Assembly: GCF_014898055.3 (NCBI RefSeq)
Contig: NW_026555331.1
Location: 101,082,684 to 101,146,683 of the forward strand
Length of the DNA: 64,000 nucleotides
From: Talpa occidentalis
Taxonomy: Eukaryota; Chordata; Mammalia; Eulipotyphla; Talpidae
Reading direction: 5' to 3'
Position numbers and translations under genes: made by a program. A model generated the notes under the pieces. It had not been told where the DNA came from. It did no database searches and saw nothing but the letters and a program-made list of their open reading frames with translations. Numbering within the stretch: position 1 is the first letter of the stretch; each line of letters opens with the position of its first letter. This document shows positions 50,440 to 62,641 of this stretch, piece after piece.

Positions 50440-51330
50440 CCTGGCTCTGCCTGGAGAGAGAGGGCGGGATCCTTGCAGCTCACGGGGGAAGATCCATCGT
50501 CGGCCGGCGGCTCGCGTCGAAGGCCCTCGACCACTGAGCGGCCCCGACCCCGCTGCGAGCCGGGCGCCTTCGGCCCCGCCTCGCGTCCTGTCCCTCCGCG
50601 CGCAGCAGCGTGGACGGCTTAGACGTGGGGGCTGGGAAGAGCCCGCAGCGTCCCCCGCGGCGCTGCCCACCTGAGGTCCTCCCGCGGGGGCGAGCCAGGT
50701 GGCGCGCGGCCGGCCACCCTCCCGCACCTCCGGCCTGGCTCCAGTGGGCCGGCGGGCCCCCCGGTGCCGGGGGATGCTCGGTACCCACGAAGAAAGCCCG
50801 CAAAGAGCCCTCGCTGGACCCGGCGCCTCCGCCGGGGGCGGGGCGGGGACAGGCGCGCAAACGCGGCCCCGGGGCGGGGCTCCCGCGCGCCACTGGGGCC
50901 GACTCGACGAGCCCAAGTTGAGCAAGCGGCGTGGAGAGAGACACCGCCCCTGGCGGGGGAGGGGTGGGGGCTCCCCGTCTTGCGATTGGTGGGCAGAAGG
51001 GGCCTATCCCCGTCGCCTCCCTCCGCCAGCCGTTTGCTGGTCTCCATTCATTGGCCCCCGAGCCGTCCCTGCATTTCCATCTTTTGTGGCGCGAAAATAA
51101 CCCTTTGCTCCCTCTTGTTGGTTTTGTTGAGGGATGAAATTAGGTTCCCCTCTTCATGGTCTCGTTTTTCCTGCCCTTTAACTGCGAGCCCCCGGCCCCA
51201 AACCCAAAGGAGGTAACTAAGAAGGAGCAGCTCTGCTCGCCCCCGTGGAGCGGCCCCCGCCCCGGCCGCGTGCTGCCCGCAGAGCGCGCTCCCTTCCCCC
51301 CGTGCCGCTCCCGAGGTCGGGGGTGTGCGC
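50440..51330. promoter_or_regulatory. Second CpG island, no gene assigned
   Basis: A separate block of GC- and CpG-rich DNA lies about 3.8-4.7 kb upstream of the IGF2BP3 ATG, between AT-rich flanks. It carries inverted CCAAT motifs (GATTGG near 50983, CATTGG near 51050) and GC boxes. The ORFs across it on both strands are low-complexity. No conserved exon, start or splice signal was recognised. It could be an enhancer-like island, an alternative first exon of IGF2BP3 or a divergent non-coding promoter. Confidence 0.7.
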
Positions 51331-54300
51331 TGTGCTCAGCATCTGGGGTCGCAAAGTTTCCCTGCCCGTCTGCAACATCTTAGCATTTGTGCGTCTTTTT
51401 TTTTTTTTTGGTTAAAACAGCAAAACACATTTCCAGATGCCTACACTTTCCTGGGCTTCTTGAGAAATTCACCCATTCTGCCCCCTCCCTTCCCAGCCCC
51501 CTTTGTGGTCCACAGGGTTGTTTTAAGTAAAACCAAACAAACCCCTCCGAAAGAAAAGCAAACGAAAAATTCCGGGTAAAATCAACTATGCCGAGGCCAC
51601 GTTTTCGTTGAAGCTGCCCTAAGAGCAGAAGAAGCTTGAGACCGACCTTGAAGGATTTGCGATTTCCGTAGCTGAAATGTTCTAAATTTACTGACGTTTG
51701 GTGGACGCGGTGAGGGGAGAAAAAAATAAACATGAATTTAGCTTGGAAAATCACAAAGCAAACGAAATAATCGTTTAATTTGATTTTTGAAAAGCAAACA
51801 TCTGTAGTGGTGTATTCTAGATAGTGGTATCTTTAGTGCGTTAAACTTATAGAAATAAACGTCTATTGGTCTTCACAAAATTAAAGATCACAACTCTGGG
51901 CATGACAGAAAAGAGGGAAGTATAAATTTGGTATAGCTAATTTCATAACAGACTTTTTCAGTTCTTTCATTATCTAGAGAAAAGAAAATGTACCAGTTAA
52001 AAATATAATAATAACCTGTTCACGTGAGATTTCATTGTTCATTTTTCAAGTCGACAAAATATTTGATTTGGTAAAAACCAATAAAACGACAGTTTCCCAG
52101 TATGTATTGAAAGCGTTCACAGAATTAGTTTAAATCAGTGAGTTCAATTTTCTGTCTTAACTCTTATCTAGTAATCTTCCAAAGTTCTTTTGGAAAACTG
52201 TTCCTTGTTCAGTTCTGTACTATTTGGTTTTAGTCTCTAAAAGTCAACTAACTGAAGTAACAAATTGACATTTGCCAAAGTAGAAAAAAAATTACTTTTG
52301 AAACAACCTTTCAAAACTGACCCAGTTAAGAAAACCTATTTTAAAATACATATTTTGTTTACACTTTGCATACTTCAAATGCATTTCATTAATGTGAAGT
52401 ATATGTTTTCATATAAAATTATTTCTCAGAACCATCAAAGTAACTTACAAATGGTTTCTTTTGAGTTGAACAAATAAATTGAAGCTGAAAGAAAGTTTAT
52501 GTTATAAATGCTAAAGATTATATTGTTAATAATTTAGATAACCCTTAAACCTAAGAAATTTTAAATGTGAGACATGCTTATTTATAAAATACTAAGTTGG
52601 GGTTTGTATATATTCTGCAATTTTTATATTCTGAAAATGAGGGGGAAATAGTAGAGAAATTTTTAATTGTAAGAATTAAGTTTCCAAATTAATCTAGACA
52701 AGCCAAGACACTAAAGCTTATATTTTCAAATGTTTTCTCAATTCAAAGATTTGTATAATCAGTATTTTTAAAGAAAACCTTTGTTCTGGTTGAAAGAAAA
52801 TGATTTTTTTAAACTTTCAACTACTAAGTCTGGAATTATATTTTTAATCTTCCTGGAAAATTTTATACAGAATTGTTAAAGTAATAGAAAAACATGATTC
52901 CTTTCATTATGATTATCTCCTTTATCTTACTGTTTCATTTGGGTGAAACTTTGAAAAATTGGTTTGTTAATACTATTCTTCTAGAAGGTGGGAGGGATGA
53001 TACCTTTAGTGAAAAGACTCTTTGGTATTTGGTTTGTACATAAGTATTTGCAGTCCAGCCATAGAAAACAAAGAAGATAAGCATTTGATTGTGGGGGGAA
53101 GGGTATGGGCTGGCTGAGAAGAGTTGAGTATTTAAAACTGTTTCCTGGTTGCAACTGATTTATTCTTCAGGTTCCCTTGCTAAGACTGGAGGAATGGTGG
53201 AAGAGAGAGAATGTATTAATTAATGGAGTAAAATGGGACAGTAATCCAAGCATGAAATCCTACTGGAAAGAACAATAAGAACCTACTCTCCTCACTAAAG
53301 TAATAAAAAAACAAAGCACATGCTGAAGTTATAGCTAGTCTTCAGCAATTTCTAACACATTCATTTAAAAGACCCATCTTAGGTTGCTATTTTCATATCT
53401 GGATCCTTTGTTTTCTTGACCTTTTTTTTTCCAGAATACCCTTGTGAAATTAGGAAATTAAAGTCCCCTAAATAAAACCAACAGGTTTCGTGACATATAT
53501 GTACAAATAAGCTCCTTTTTTGGTGATTTTCTGAGACAAACTGATGAATTCTTCATGCTGTCTGTAAATGGAATGTAGATTTTTAATTTTAATAAGGCAT
53601 AGTATATTTGTAAATTCCTTACTTGCAAGAATAATAGCAGATCATTACCATTTCCACTTTGACTCATTAAAATTCATTTTCTTGAGTTCAATTTACATTT
53701 TGGTCCTGAACTTCTCTTGCATGTTGATCCCAGCTTTAGAAAGGAAAGCATAAGGCTAAATGAGGAGTTTTTAAATTATTTCAAAACATCTCAGCTAACA
53801 TTCATAAGATACAGCAGAAAAACATTAGACCTAATCTATCATCTCTATCAAAATTGAAACTGTAAAAGATTTATCTTAAAATCCATGTCCAACACTTCTG
53901 TTGAAACAGTGACTTCTTTTTTGCTTAAAAATATAAAAGTTCATCATGCTCTTGTTACTTTTCTCAATTTACTTAGCAATTATTTTTAAATTGACAGGCT
54001 GATGTAAAGATAATTTAATACCAATAATTGAACCTATTTGACAATGTCACCTTATTTGGGATAGGGATTGTCTTGTGCCAATCATTGAAGTAATTTTCCT
54101 TTTTTCTAAGTTATATTATTTGCAGGGTAAACTATTCATGTTTTGTTTGATTTTCCTAGCACCTTCCAACACTTGGAGAATAATTTTAAACTAACTACAT
54201 CTTACTCTGTAAAATAGTTTTTGTAAAGATTTTTTTAAATGTGTACAATTTGATACAAACGAGTATGAAACGTATTATTATTTAATATTTTCCAAAAACT

Positions 54301-57180
54301 AACATAACTCTATGGTTCCCTTTTCTAATTCTTCTAATTCTAATCAATTCTAATTCTAACCTGGATATTAATAATCTAATTCATAAAAGGGACACTAACA
54401 ATGGTCATAAAAGTCAAGAAAACATATCAAATTTGTTACATCATAAATAGGGAGGTTCCTATAATAGTGTTAACATTTTCTTATGGGACAATTAAATACA
54501 GAATGATGTCACCATCTTTTGTTTTCATTTGTTGAAAATTGCCTAGGATGTTGTACCTTGGTTCTATTAAAACATCTTCTATGGTAACTTCTTAGCTCTT
54601 ATTATTTCATTATTGCCAAGATATAATGGCATTTTTGGTTTTCATTTAAATTAATGGCCATCCGTTACAAAAACAAATAGAAAATAAACTGAAAAGTAAA
54701 AAATTTGGGTGTAGTACTCTATAGGTGTTTACCTGTGGCAACCTTAGAGACACATTCAAAATTTATTATAGTACAAAGCAAATACTGTGACCTTTAAAAA
54801 CAAATCAAATTCAATTTTGTGTGCAATATTAATAAACAACAACAAAAAGTAATAGTTTTTATCCAGTGAAATAGACAGTAGGGTTAAAGGTAACATTATT
54901 CAACAAAGGCAGATATTACAGTGGAGGGCAGTTTTGCCTGGTATGGAATGTAGTCTGTGTGCAGTTGGACAGGAGAGGATATGCATATATTCTAGCTGAG
55001 AAGTCCTTTGTGAAGATTTGTGAAGGAGTAAAGCAAGATAGAACTTGTTCTATCTTGTGTTCAAATTCTGAGGTGGCAAGTTAAAACAAGAAAGGTAAGC
55101 ATTATTGTATTACTTTTTTTCCTTAACTTTCTTTAATAGGATGTTTTTAAAGTTGAGAGAATAGTAACAATACAGATTGAATTAGAAGTAGGATGCTATC
55201 AGTACATCAATATTAGAATATTAGAATTTAAAGCAAATGTTTTAAATTTTATCTTTCATGCCTTGTTTTCTATTTAAAAAACTTATTACATATACAAAAT
55301 ATTCAATGACATGATTAAAACAAATAAAAATTTCATGGAAGTAATATGGTCACATATTTTTGCAGTTTTAAATTTTACTTACAAAATTAGAAGTTACTAT
55401 CAAAGTCTTTTCTGTTTAGTTGTTTCATCACATCTATTTGTGCACAAGATCTATAAAGGGACACTTTATTTTGAGTAGAGTAAGTAGCATTATTTGAGAG
55501 AATGTCCCTGCTTTGCTGCTGTTGTGAAAGCAAGTGTTTTTTGAAACTTAAATATGGAGAAAAGACTCAAATTTTTAAGTTAAAGCTGGGTTTTATTATT
55601 TCCTGTTTTTTTCTTTATTTATTGAGGGATAGGGAACTTCGTTAAGCCAGAATGTTGTTTTAGGGATGACCACCAATAGATTTTTCAGTGGCTGTAAATG
55701 AATGTTGTTTCAATCAATGATAGCTCTTCCTTTTACTGTTATTGTAACAGATTTTCTGTCCTTCACAAAGTAGGGTGTAGGTAAAAGTCAAGGTACACTA
55801 AAAAACAATTATTTTAACACTTTTAGTTATTAAACAGATGGAGAATGACCATTACTTTATAAAGAAACAAAAGTTTGTTTTCATTAGAACAAATGATGCA
55901 TTTACTTTCTCTCCTTATTTCTACCAATGTTCTACTAATATGATAATAACTGAATTACTCTTGGATATGGCAGTTAATAGTAATAGTTATCTTAAAGCTG
56001 GATGGGAAAGATTAAAAAAACAAGGAAAAAATGATGTTTTGGCAACTCTTGAATAAGTTTTTTTTAAAAATGCTTCTTTCTACAACTAAATCCAATAATG
56101 AAGCTTAGAGTTTTATTGTTTAAACTCTGTAACCATTAAAACTTGAATGTATTGTCAAAATGTTATTACTTAATTACCATAGAAAGAATCTCTTTAATAG
56201 GTTGTGGTTTCTTGTAATATACTTTGTATGTGATATAAACAATTCATTTTTAAAGATTTTTTTATGTTTCTTTATAGTAAATTCAAGAGCATGAAAGTAA
56301 AACTGAACACTATTAGTTATTTTATAAAAATCTGTTTTCCATGGATTAAAATATGGTTATTTTCCTTCTGATTGTTCTGGGAAAGCTTAAAATATGACCA
56401 AATAAAAGTTGACAGAATCAAAGCATTTATAGTATCATAAAACAGGTTTTTCTGATTTAAAAAAAGATAATCTTAAAGGTAATTTAAGGAGACTGAAGTA
56501 TCTTAATTTTATATATATATATGTCACTGGTTGCATACTTATACTTCATACATGTCCATCATCTCAGTTACTTAATCCAATTAAAGTTGGATATCCAAAC
56601 AAATTCACTTTGAAAGCAATACAATTTATGCGAATAGCCACAGAGTGCCACTATCAAAGTGATTAAGTAATGTAATGTAGACTCTGGATTTTTAATTCTG
56701 CTATGGATATACCAATATAAATATGCACACAAATTATTGTTTTCAAAAATCCAGGCTGAATGGAGGTGCAGTCAAGAAGGCAGACTGTGGTGGAAAGGGA
56801 AGTCAAAGTGTTTAAAACACTTGTAACAGGAAAAGGATGTGTGCACCGGAAGATACCTAGATTCACTATAGTAAACAGTAAGTCACAATTTCTCTGAAAT
56901 TTAATTTCAGTAGTTATGATTTTTGTCTCTGGAAATCTAAACACTCTCTATTTAGTGGAAAGAGGAAAGGGATTGAGGCACTCTATATTAGAGCCCAGTA
57001 CTGAAAGACTCAAAAGTGGGAAAATGTCTACTCCTTTTTTTATATATTCCAAAATTTTAGCTACTTTGTATAAAGACACTAGGGGGTTAGTTTGTACTTA
57101 ATTAGGAAATTGGACAGAATATCTTCTCTTTTATATGACTTTCAGTTAAGTCTGTTTCATAATAAAACAATTCTATAATT
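51331..57180. other. Upstream intergenic DNA, repeat-poor
   Basis: Nearly 6 kb of AT-rich sequence with no SINE or clear L1; a short TAATTCT-like tandem at about 54325-54360. Confidence 0.6.
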
Positions 57181-57184
57181 TGAG

Positions 57185-57300
57185 GGCTGAAAGGATTATT
57201 AGGGATCTGCTTGATTCCCATTTTACAGCTAAAGAAACTGAGTCCAAAGAAGATGAATGCAAATAGACACAGCAATTTAGATACAGGATTGAGATGTGTT
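57185..57300 (-). repeat. MIR fragment
   Basis: TTCCCATTTTACAGCTAAAG and AAACTGAGTCCAAAGAAG, followed by a diverged tail, fit the reverse MIR core. Confidence 0.65.
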
Positions 57301-57382
57301 CATCACTGAGTGAAACCATGTAACAATCCTGAAAGATAGTAATAAATAGCTTTCCTATTTTTGGTAATAGTAAAACAGACCT

Positions 57383-57618
57383 GGGACCTCCCTGGTGGCA
57401 TAGGGGTTAAGTCTCAGTGCTATCACCAATGGCCTGAGTTCCATCCCATCCAGGGAGCTAACCCACATATGAAACAGCAGACTTCTGTTCCCCCACTGCT
57501 CTCCTCAGCAGTGTATTTCAGTAAATCTGCCTGTTCTGCTCCCCAGTCTTGTCTCTGGTGAATCCTCTCATCCCTCGCACCTCTCATCTATACTCCAGTT
57601 CTTCTTTTTTTTTTAAAA
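57383..57618 (+). mobile_element. SINE type B, diverged
   Basis: Head and body present with gaps (CTATCACCAATGGCC); the tail runs into the next SINE. Confidence 0.88.
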
Positions 57619-57630
57619 AAAAAAGATTTA

Positions 57631-57940
57631 GGGCCTCCCGGGTGGCGCAGCGGTCGAGCGAGCGCTGGGTTGCGAAGCTGCCCGCGGCCTCTGCGGCGCT
57701 GGTTCGATCCCCGGCTGCTCCCCGGCCACCGGAGGAGGGTCCCACATGGCGCGCAGACCTCTCCTGCCGCCCGCTGCACCCCTCAGCAGTGTACTTCGGT
57801 TCTTCTGCCTGCTCTGCTCCCTGCTCTGGCTCTGGTGAATTCTCTCACCCTCCCGCGCTTCTGACTGTACCCAGTGCATGTATAAACAAAACAAACAAAC
57901 AAATAAATAAAAATAAAACATGCCTCTATAAAAAAAAGAA
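57631..57940 (+). mobile_element. SINE type A with extra 3' tag
   Basis: Young body; the tail is GTGCATGTATAAACAAAACAAACAAACAAATAAATAA followed, in shorter pieces, by ACATGCCTCTATAAAAAAA. AAAAGATTTA stands on both sides. The ATGCCTCTAT tag is shared with the copy at 61776. Confidence 0.95.
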
Positions 57941-57954
57941 AAAAGATTTAAAAA

Positions 57955-58213
57955 AAAATATTTAGTTATTTATGCATACAAGAACTGGGGTACAGGCCAG
58001 AGGTATGGAGGGGTGAGAGGACTAACCAGAGACAGAGTGGGGAACAGAACAGGCAGACTGACTGAAACACACTGCTGAGGGGAGCAGTGGGCAAGACATG
58101 AGGTCTGCTGTGCCATGTGGGTGTCTCCCTGGCCAGGCATCAAACTCGTGCTGCAGAGGCTGCAGATAGCTTCATAGTTCTGTGCTTAACCCCTGGTGCT
58201 ACCAGGGAGGCCC
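57955..58213 (-). mobile_element. SINE type B
   Basis: Minus copy in the tail region of the preceding SINE; followed by AAATAAATAAATATT. Confidence 0.92.
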
Positions 58214-58283
58214 AAATAAATAAATATTAAAAAAAAAAAAAACCCAAAGATGTTAGAATAATTTTTAAAAAATAATAAAATAC

Positions 58284-58555
58284 AGGGCCTCCCCAGTGGC
58301 GCAGTGGTTGAGCGCTGGGTTGCGAAGCTGCCTGCCGCCTCTGCAGTGCTGGTTCTATCCCCGGCTACCGGGTGAGGGTCCCACATGGCGCGCAGACCCC
58401 TCCTGCCGCCCGCTGCTCCCCTCAGCAGTGTACTTCGGTCCTTCTGCCTGCTCTGCTCCCCGCTCTGGCTCTGGTGAATTCTCTCACCCTCCCGCGCTTC
58501 TGATTGTACCCAGTGCTTGTATAAATAAATTAAAAAAAAAATCTTTAATAAAAAA
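58284..58555 (+). mobile_element. SINE type A, young signature
   Basis: Near consensus; AATAAAATACA repeated at both ends. Confidence 0.95.
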
Positions 58556-58571
58556 AATAAAATAAAATACA

Positions 58572-61190
58572 ACAGAACTAAGGTGAGGTTTGTCCAGACC
58601 CAGTATCATTACTTTATCCTAAACAAAGGATCTGCATGTTATTGAAAGCTAATGGCAAAAGTTTTGAGAATAGAACAGATCTTAAAAAGAAAAATATTGG
58701 CCTGGTTCATCTCAGTCACTTTGGTCAGGATCTCAAGTAGTTCTATGTGAAAGGCTGGTATGGAAGAAGATTCCCATGATTTCTTTAACCTGTGATTTCT
58801 CATAAGCTTAATTCAAGGTCCAACGCTACATCAGAACCCCTAGGAGCTAGGGAGTCTGCATTAGTGTATACCTCATATGCTCTGAGCAGTAAGCTAAGAA
58901 ATACCTTCTCATATCAAACTTTTAAAACATTATGCTTAGAAATGCTCCAAATTAATAATACTTTATCAGTAGGCTGGAATTTTATTTTCTCTTTGTTCTA
59001 GTGAATATTCAGGGTGAGGGGCACTCTATTACATTCTACCTGCCTACCTATCCATCTAGCCACATAGATCCTCTGTGGTATAGCTCAAACTTTCTTCCTC
59101 TCCTATCTCTATCTGCTGAATTGTCAAAGAACATGTTACAGAAACTCAACCTCCCTCTCGCTCTTATATATGCTCACACCAGTATGGGGTGGTGGTCACT
59201 GGCCATAAATCTTCCTGACTTCCCTGCCCTAGCAGCCTGTTCTAACAGCCTGCTCTAGTCCTTAGATGTTCCTTAGAATTAGAGGCTGAACTTTATTAAC
59301 TTTGTTTATCTGTATATCTGTTATCTTCACAAACTGGATGCCACCATGGCGCCTGTTTTCTATGTGTGTAACTGACCCTGCTGTGACCCTGGGTCAGTCT
59401 TTTTCACCTCTTTGGCTTTTGTTTTCACATCTGTAGATAGTTAAACCATTTATACCTTCCTTTACCTTTTTCACAATGGCAGGGTACTGAGTAGACTTCT
59501 GCAAATATTTGCAAAATTTAGTTTTCCAAAAAAAGACTAAGGCTAAGAATATCAATGAAGTTACTGGATCACTTTAGAAAACTCTATAAAATGCAATAGG
59601 GGAAGGAATTACTACCTGATGCAGGGAGGGATGTTTTGTTCCATGTAACCATTATAAGAGGGAAGAAAGCCCGCTCAAATAACCACCACTAAGGAACAGT
59701 TGGGGAAAGCAGAATAGAAATGAAAATCTATCCCTTGTAAAGGAATCTTTACTGATGCTGACCACTAACATAAGACAATGTCCTGACTAAAAGTTGTAAG
59801 AAATTTGTTTCTATTCTCTAAACAAATGAATTTATTTTCATAAAAGATTTCCTTGTGTTAGAATACTCTGAGTTCATGAGAGCTCAAATAAGAAATTATT
59901 ACCATCATGTATAATTTATGGATTTAAAGGGGAAAAAAGGAAACAAAAATGTCAAAATTACAAAACTGCCAAGTCATATGTCAAATTACTCCTTCAATGT
60001 GAAGGTTTTACTAATAATTGGATCTGAACTTTAAATTAGATTTCTAACTGCTTCCCTTTGATTTCTGAAGAATGTATCAATTAGGGTATTTTAATTTATA
60101 GAAACAAATTATAGATAGTTAGAACAAAAACTGGAACCTTTTGAGACCAACTGGAAGATATCATTAGATTTAGACTATATATGTTTAATTTAAAGAATTT
60201 AAAGTGCTTAGCTTAAATAACCATGTGTACTTATATTCCTGATGGTTTCTTGAAATGGTCTATAAGAATTACCTTTAAAAATAGACATAAAATGTTCATT
60301 TGTGCTACAGTGATTATCTCTGGATTGGACTTCTCCCCTCTGGGGTTGACACATTCAATCTGAGTAACATATAAGAGGATCTTTTCCATAGAATTAAAGA
60401 ACTTCATCAGAGTTGCTCCTTTTTGCAAAATAGCTGTAGCAGTGGTGCCTTACAAAAACTAACAAAAACAAGATTAGCAGGGCTCATTTAAGAGAAAAAA
60501 AAATCCTGCATTTGAATCTACATTTTAAATATTTGAAATTAGCCTGATTATTGACTCAAACTTTCATACAATGTGATTGTAATATTGCAGTGTTTTCATC
60601 TGTTTAATTCACTCTCATAAAATGGAGAAGCTTGATGTAGCAAACAGTGATTTAAGAGCCATTTCTTATTTCTCATTTATTTAAAATAATAAATTGGAAA
60701 GCAAAAAAAATGCTGCTCATAAGAATTTATTGAAAGAGATTTTGCTGATACTTTCACCTATGGTAGTTCACATTTTTATAGTGACTAAAATTTTCAGAAT
60801 CAAAGCAAATCGAAAGGATATTTCGTTAACAGATTTTATGTAAAAGTGAGTGAAGACTCTAAATGGTGACTTAGCAGAAAAGATTATTTAGCATATTTAC
60901 TTTTTAGCTCTAAGTGCTTATAAGATTAAAAAAATTTAGCCTGACCCTTTTGTGCTTACATTACAAATAATAATTAGGATACAAGATATTTATTGTATAA
61001 AACTTTTATTCTACAAGTTTTGAAATATATCTTTAATGAGAAAAATTGATACAGTCTAAAATCAGGATGAGAAAACAGAATGGGAACAAACTGGGGGAGG
61101 GTTTGTTCTTTTAATTTCTGAACTATTACTTTTTCAGTTAATGTACTTCATGTCCTTGACACATTCAAAGGTAGACACATTGTGCACTTC
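58572..61190. other. Intergenic DNA, one MIR
   Basis: MIR at 59340-59500; otherwise nothing recognised. Confidence 0.6.
59340..59500 (+). repeat. MIR fragment
   Basis: GTGACCCTGGGTCAGTC, CACCTCTTTGG and TTTTCACATCTGTAGAT follow the MIR consensus in plus orientation with many changes. Confidence 0.6.
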
Positions 61191-61194
61191 ATAT

Positions 61195-61348
61195 TTTTTT
61201 TTAAGATTTATTTATGTATACAAGAGCTGGGGTACAGGCCAGAGATGTGGAGGGTGAGAGGACCCACCAGAGACAGAGTGGGGAACAGAACAGTCAGACT
61301 ACTGAAATACACTGCTGTGGGGAGCAGCGGGCCAGACAGGAGAGGTCA
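61195..61348 (-). mobile_element. SINE type B, head deleted
   Basis: Minus copy that stops inside the body at CAGGAGAGGTC; the tRNA head is missing. Confidence 0.9.
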
Positions 61349-61775
61349 AATGCAGATATTTTTTGGTCTGTGTTGCTCACTGCTAAATTTCCACTACCTG
61401 AAATTATGTCTGCATATGGTATATACTCCATAAATATTTATTGGGTGAATGCCTGCTACCATCTCACATCCAACCTTCTATGAAGAAGGTATTGGAAGTT
61501 GTTTGACATACAAAAACTAGGGGTTTTGTGCAAATACATACTCACTTCACCCTCTGAAAGCCATGTGGTGCCCTATTTCAAAGAAAAAACTAGCTACTTT
61601 GGGACTGAAAATATAGTCAAAACTTTTTAAGCAAACTATGTTAGAACTCTATAGTTTTCATAATTCATATTAGTCAATTTGTACATCAGTCATCAGTACA
61701 ATTATCTCAGATAAAGCATCACAAACAATTTGTCACTTCATATACGTGGACTAACTTTTTAAAAAAAAGGATAGA

Positions 61776-62092
61776 GGGCCTCCCCGGTGGCGCAACGGTT
61801 GAGCGCTGGGTTGCAAAGCTGCCCGCGGCCTCTGCAGCGCCGGTTCGATCCCCGGCTGCTCCCCGGCCACCAGAGGAGGGTCCCACATGGCGCGCAGACC
61901 TCTCCTGCCGCCCGCTGCTCCCCTCAGCAGTGTACTTCGGTCCTTCTGCCTGCTCTGCTCCCCGCTCTGGCTCTGGTGAATTCTCTCACCCTCCCGCGCT
62001 TCTGACTGTACCCAGTGCATGTATAAAAAAAACAAAACAAACAAACAAACAAATAAATAATATGCCTCTATTAAAAAAATAAAACAAAAATA
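61776..62092 (+). mobile_element. SINE type A with extra 3' tag
   Basis: Young copy; GGATAGAG target duplicated (61768-61775 and after 62098). The tail holds AACAAACAAACAAATAAATAA then ATGCCTCTATTAAAAAAA before the final A-rich run. Confidence 0.95.
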
Positions 62093-62358
62093 AAAAAAGG
62101 ATAGAGAGCAGAAATGAATAAAAAGGAAACTTTTAAAGACTTCTATGATTTTTGTTACATTGGCAAATACACTGAGTAAACATGAGGTTTTTATGATATG
62201 ATGCTAATGATGTAGCCTTTTGACATACTCCTATTTGTAGAGGAAAATGGCAAAATTGTCATGAAAAAGAGCTAGCCTGTGACCTAATAAACCTCTTAAA
62301 CAATAATTCTTGGGTTAAAAATGTAAAGTTCATGAGAACCTCAAATAAATGATCAAAT

Positions 62359-62628
62359 GGGGCCTCCCTGGTGGTGCAAGGAGTTAAGACGCAATCTATG
62401 AAGCTGTCCGCAGCCTCTGCAGTGCAAGTTTGATCCGCGGCTGGCCAGGGAGAAACCCACATGGCTCAGCAGACCTCTCCTGTCTCGCCTGCTGCTCCCC
62501 TCAGCAGTGTACTTAGGTCAATCTGTCTGTTCTGTTCCCCACTCTGTCTCCGGTGAATCCTCTCACCCCCCTGCATCTCTGGCCTGTACCCCAGATCTTA
62601 TATGCATAAATAAATAAATATTTTTTAA
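62359..62628 (+). mobile_element. SINE type B
   Basis: Near full-length; AAATGATCAAATGG at both ends. Confidence 0.95.
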
Positions 62629-62641
62629 AAATGATCAAATG

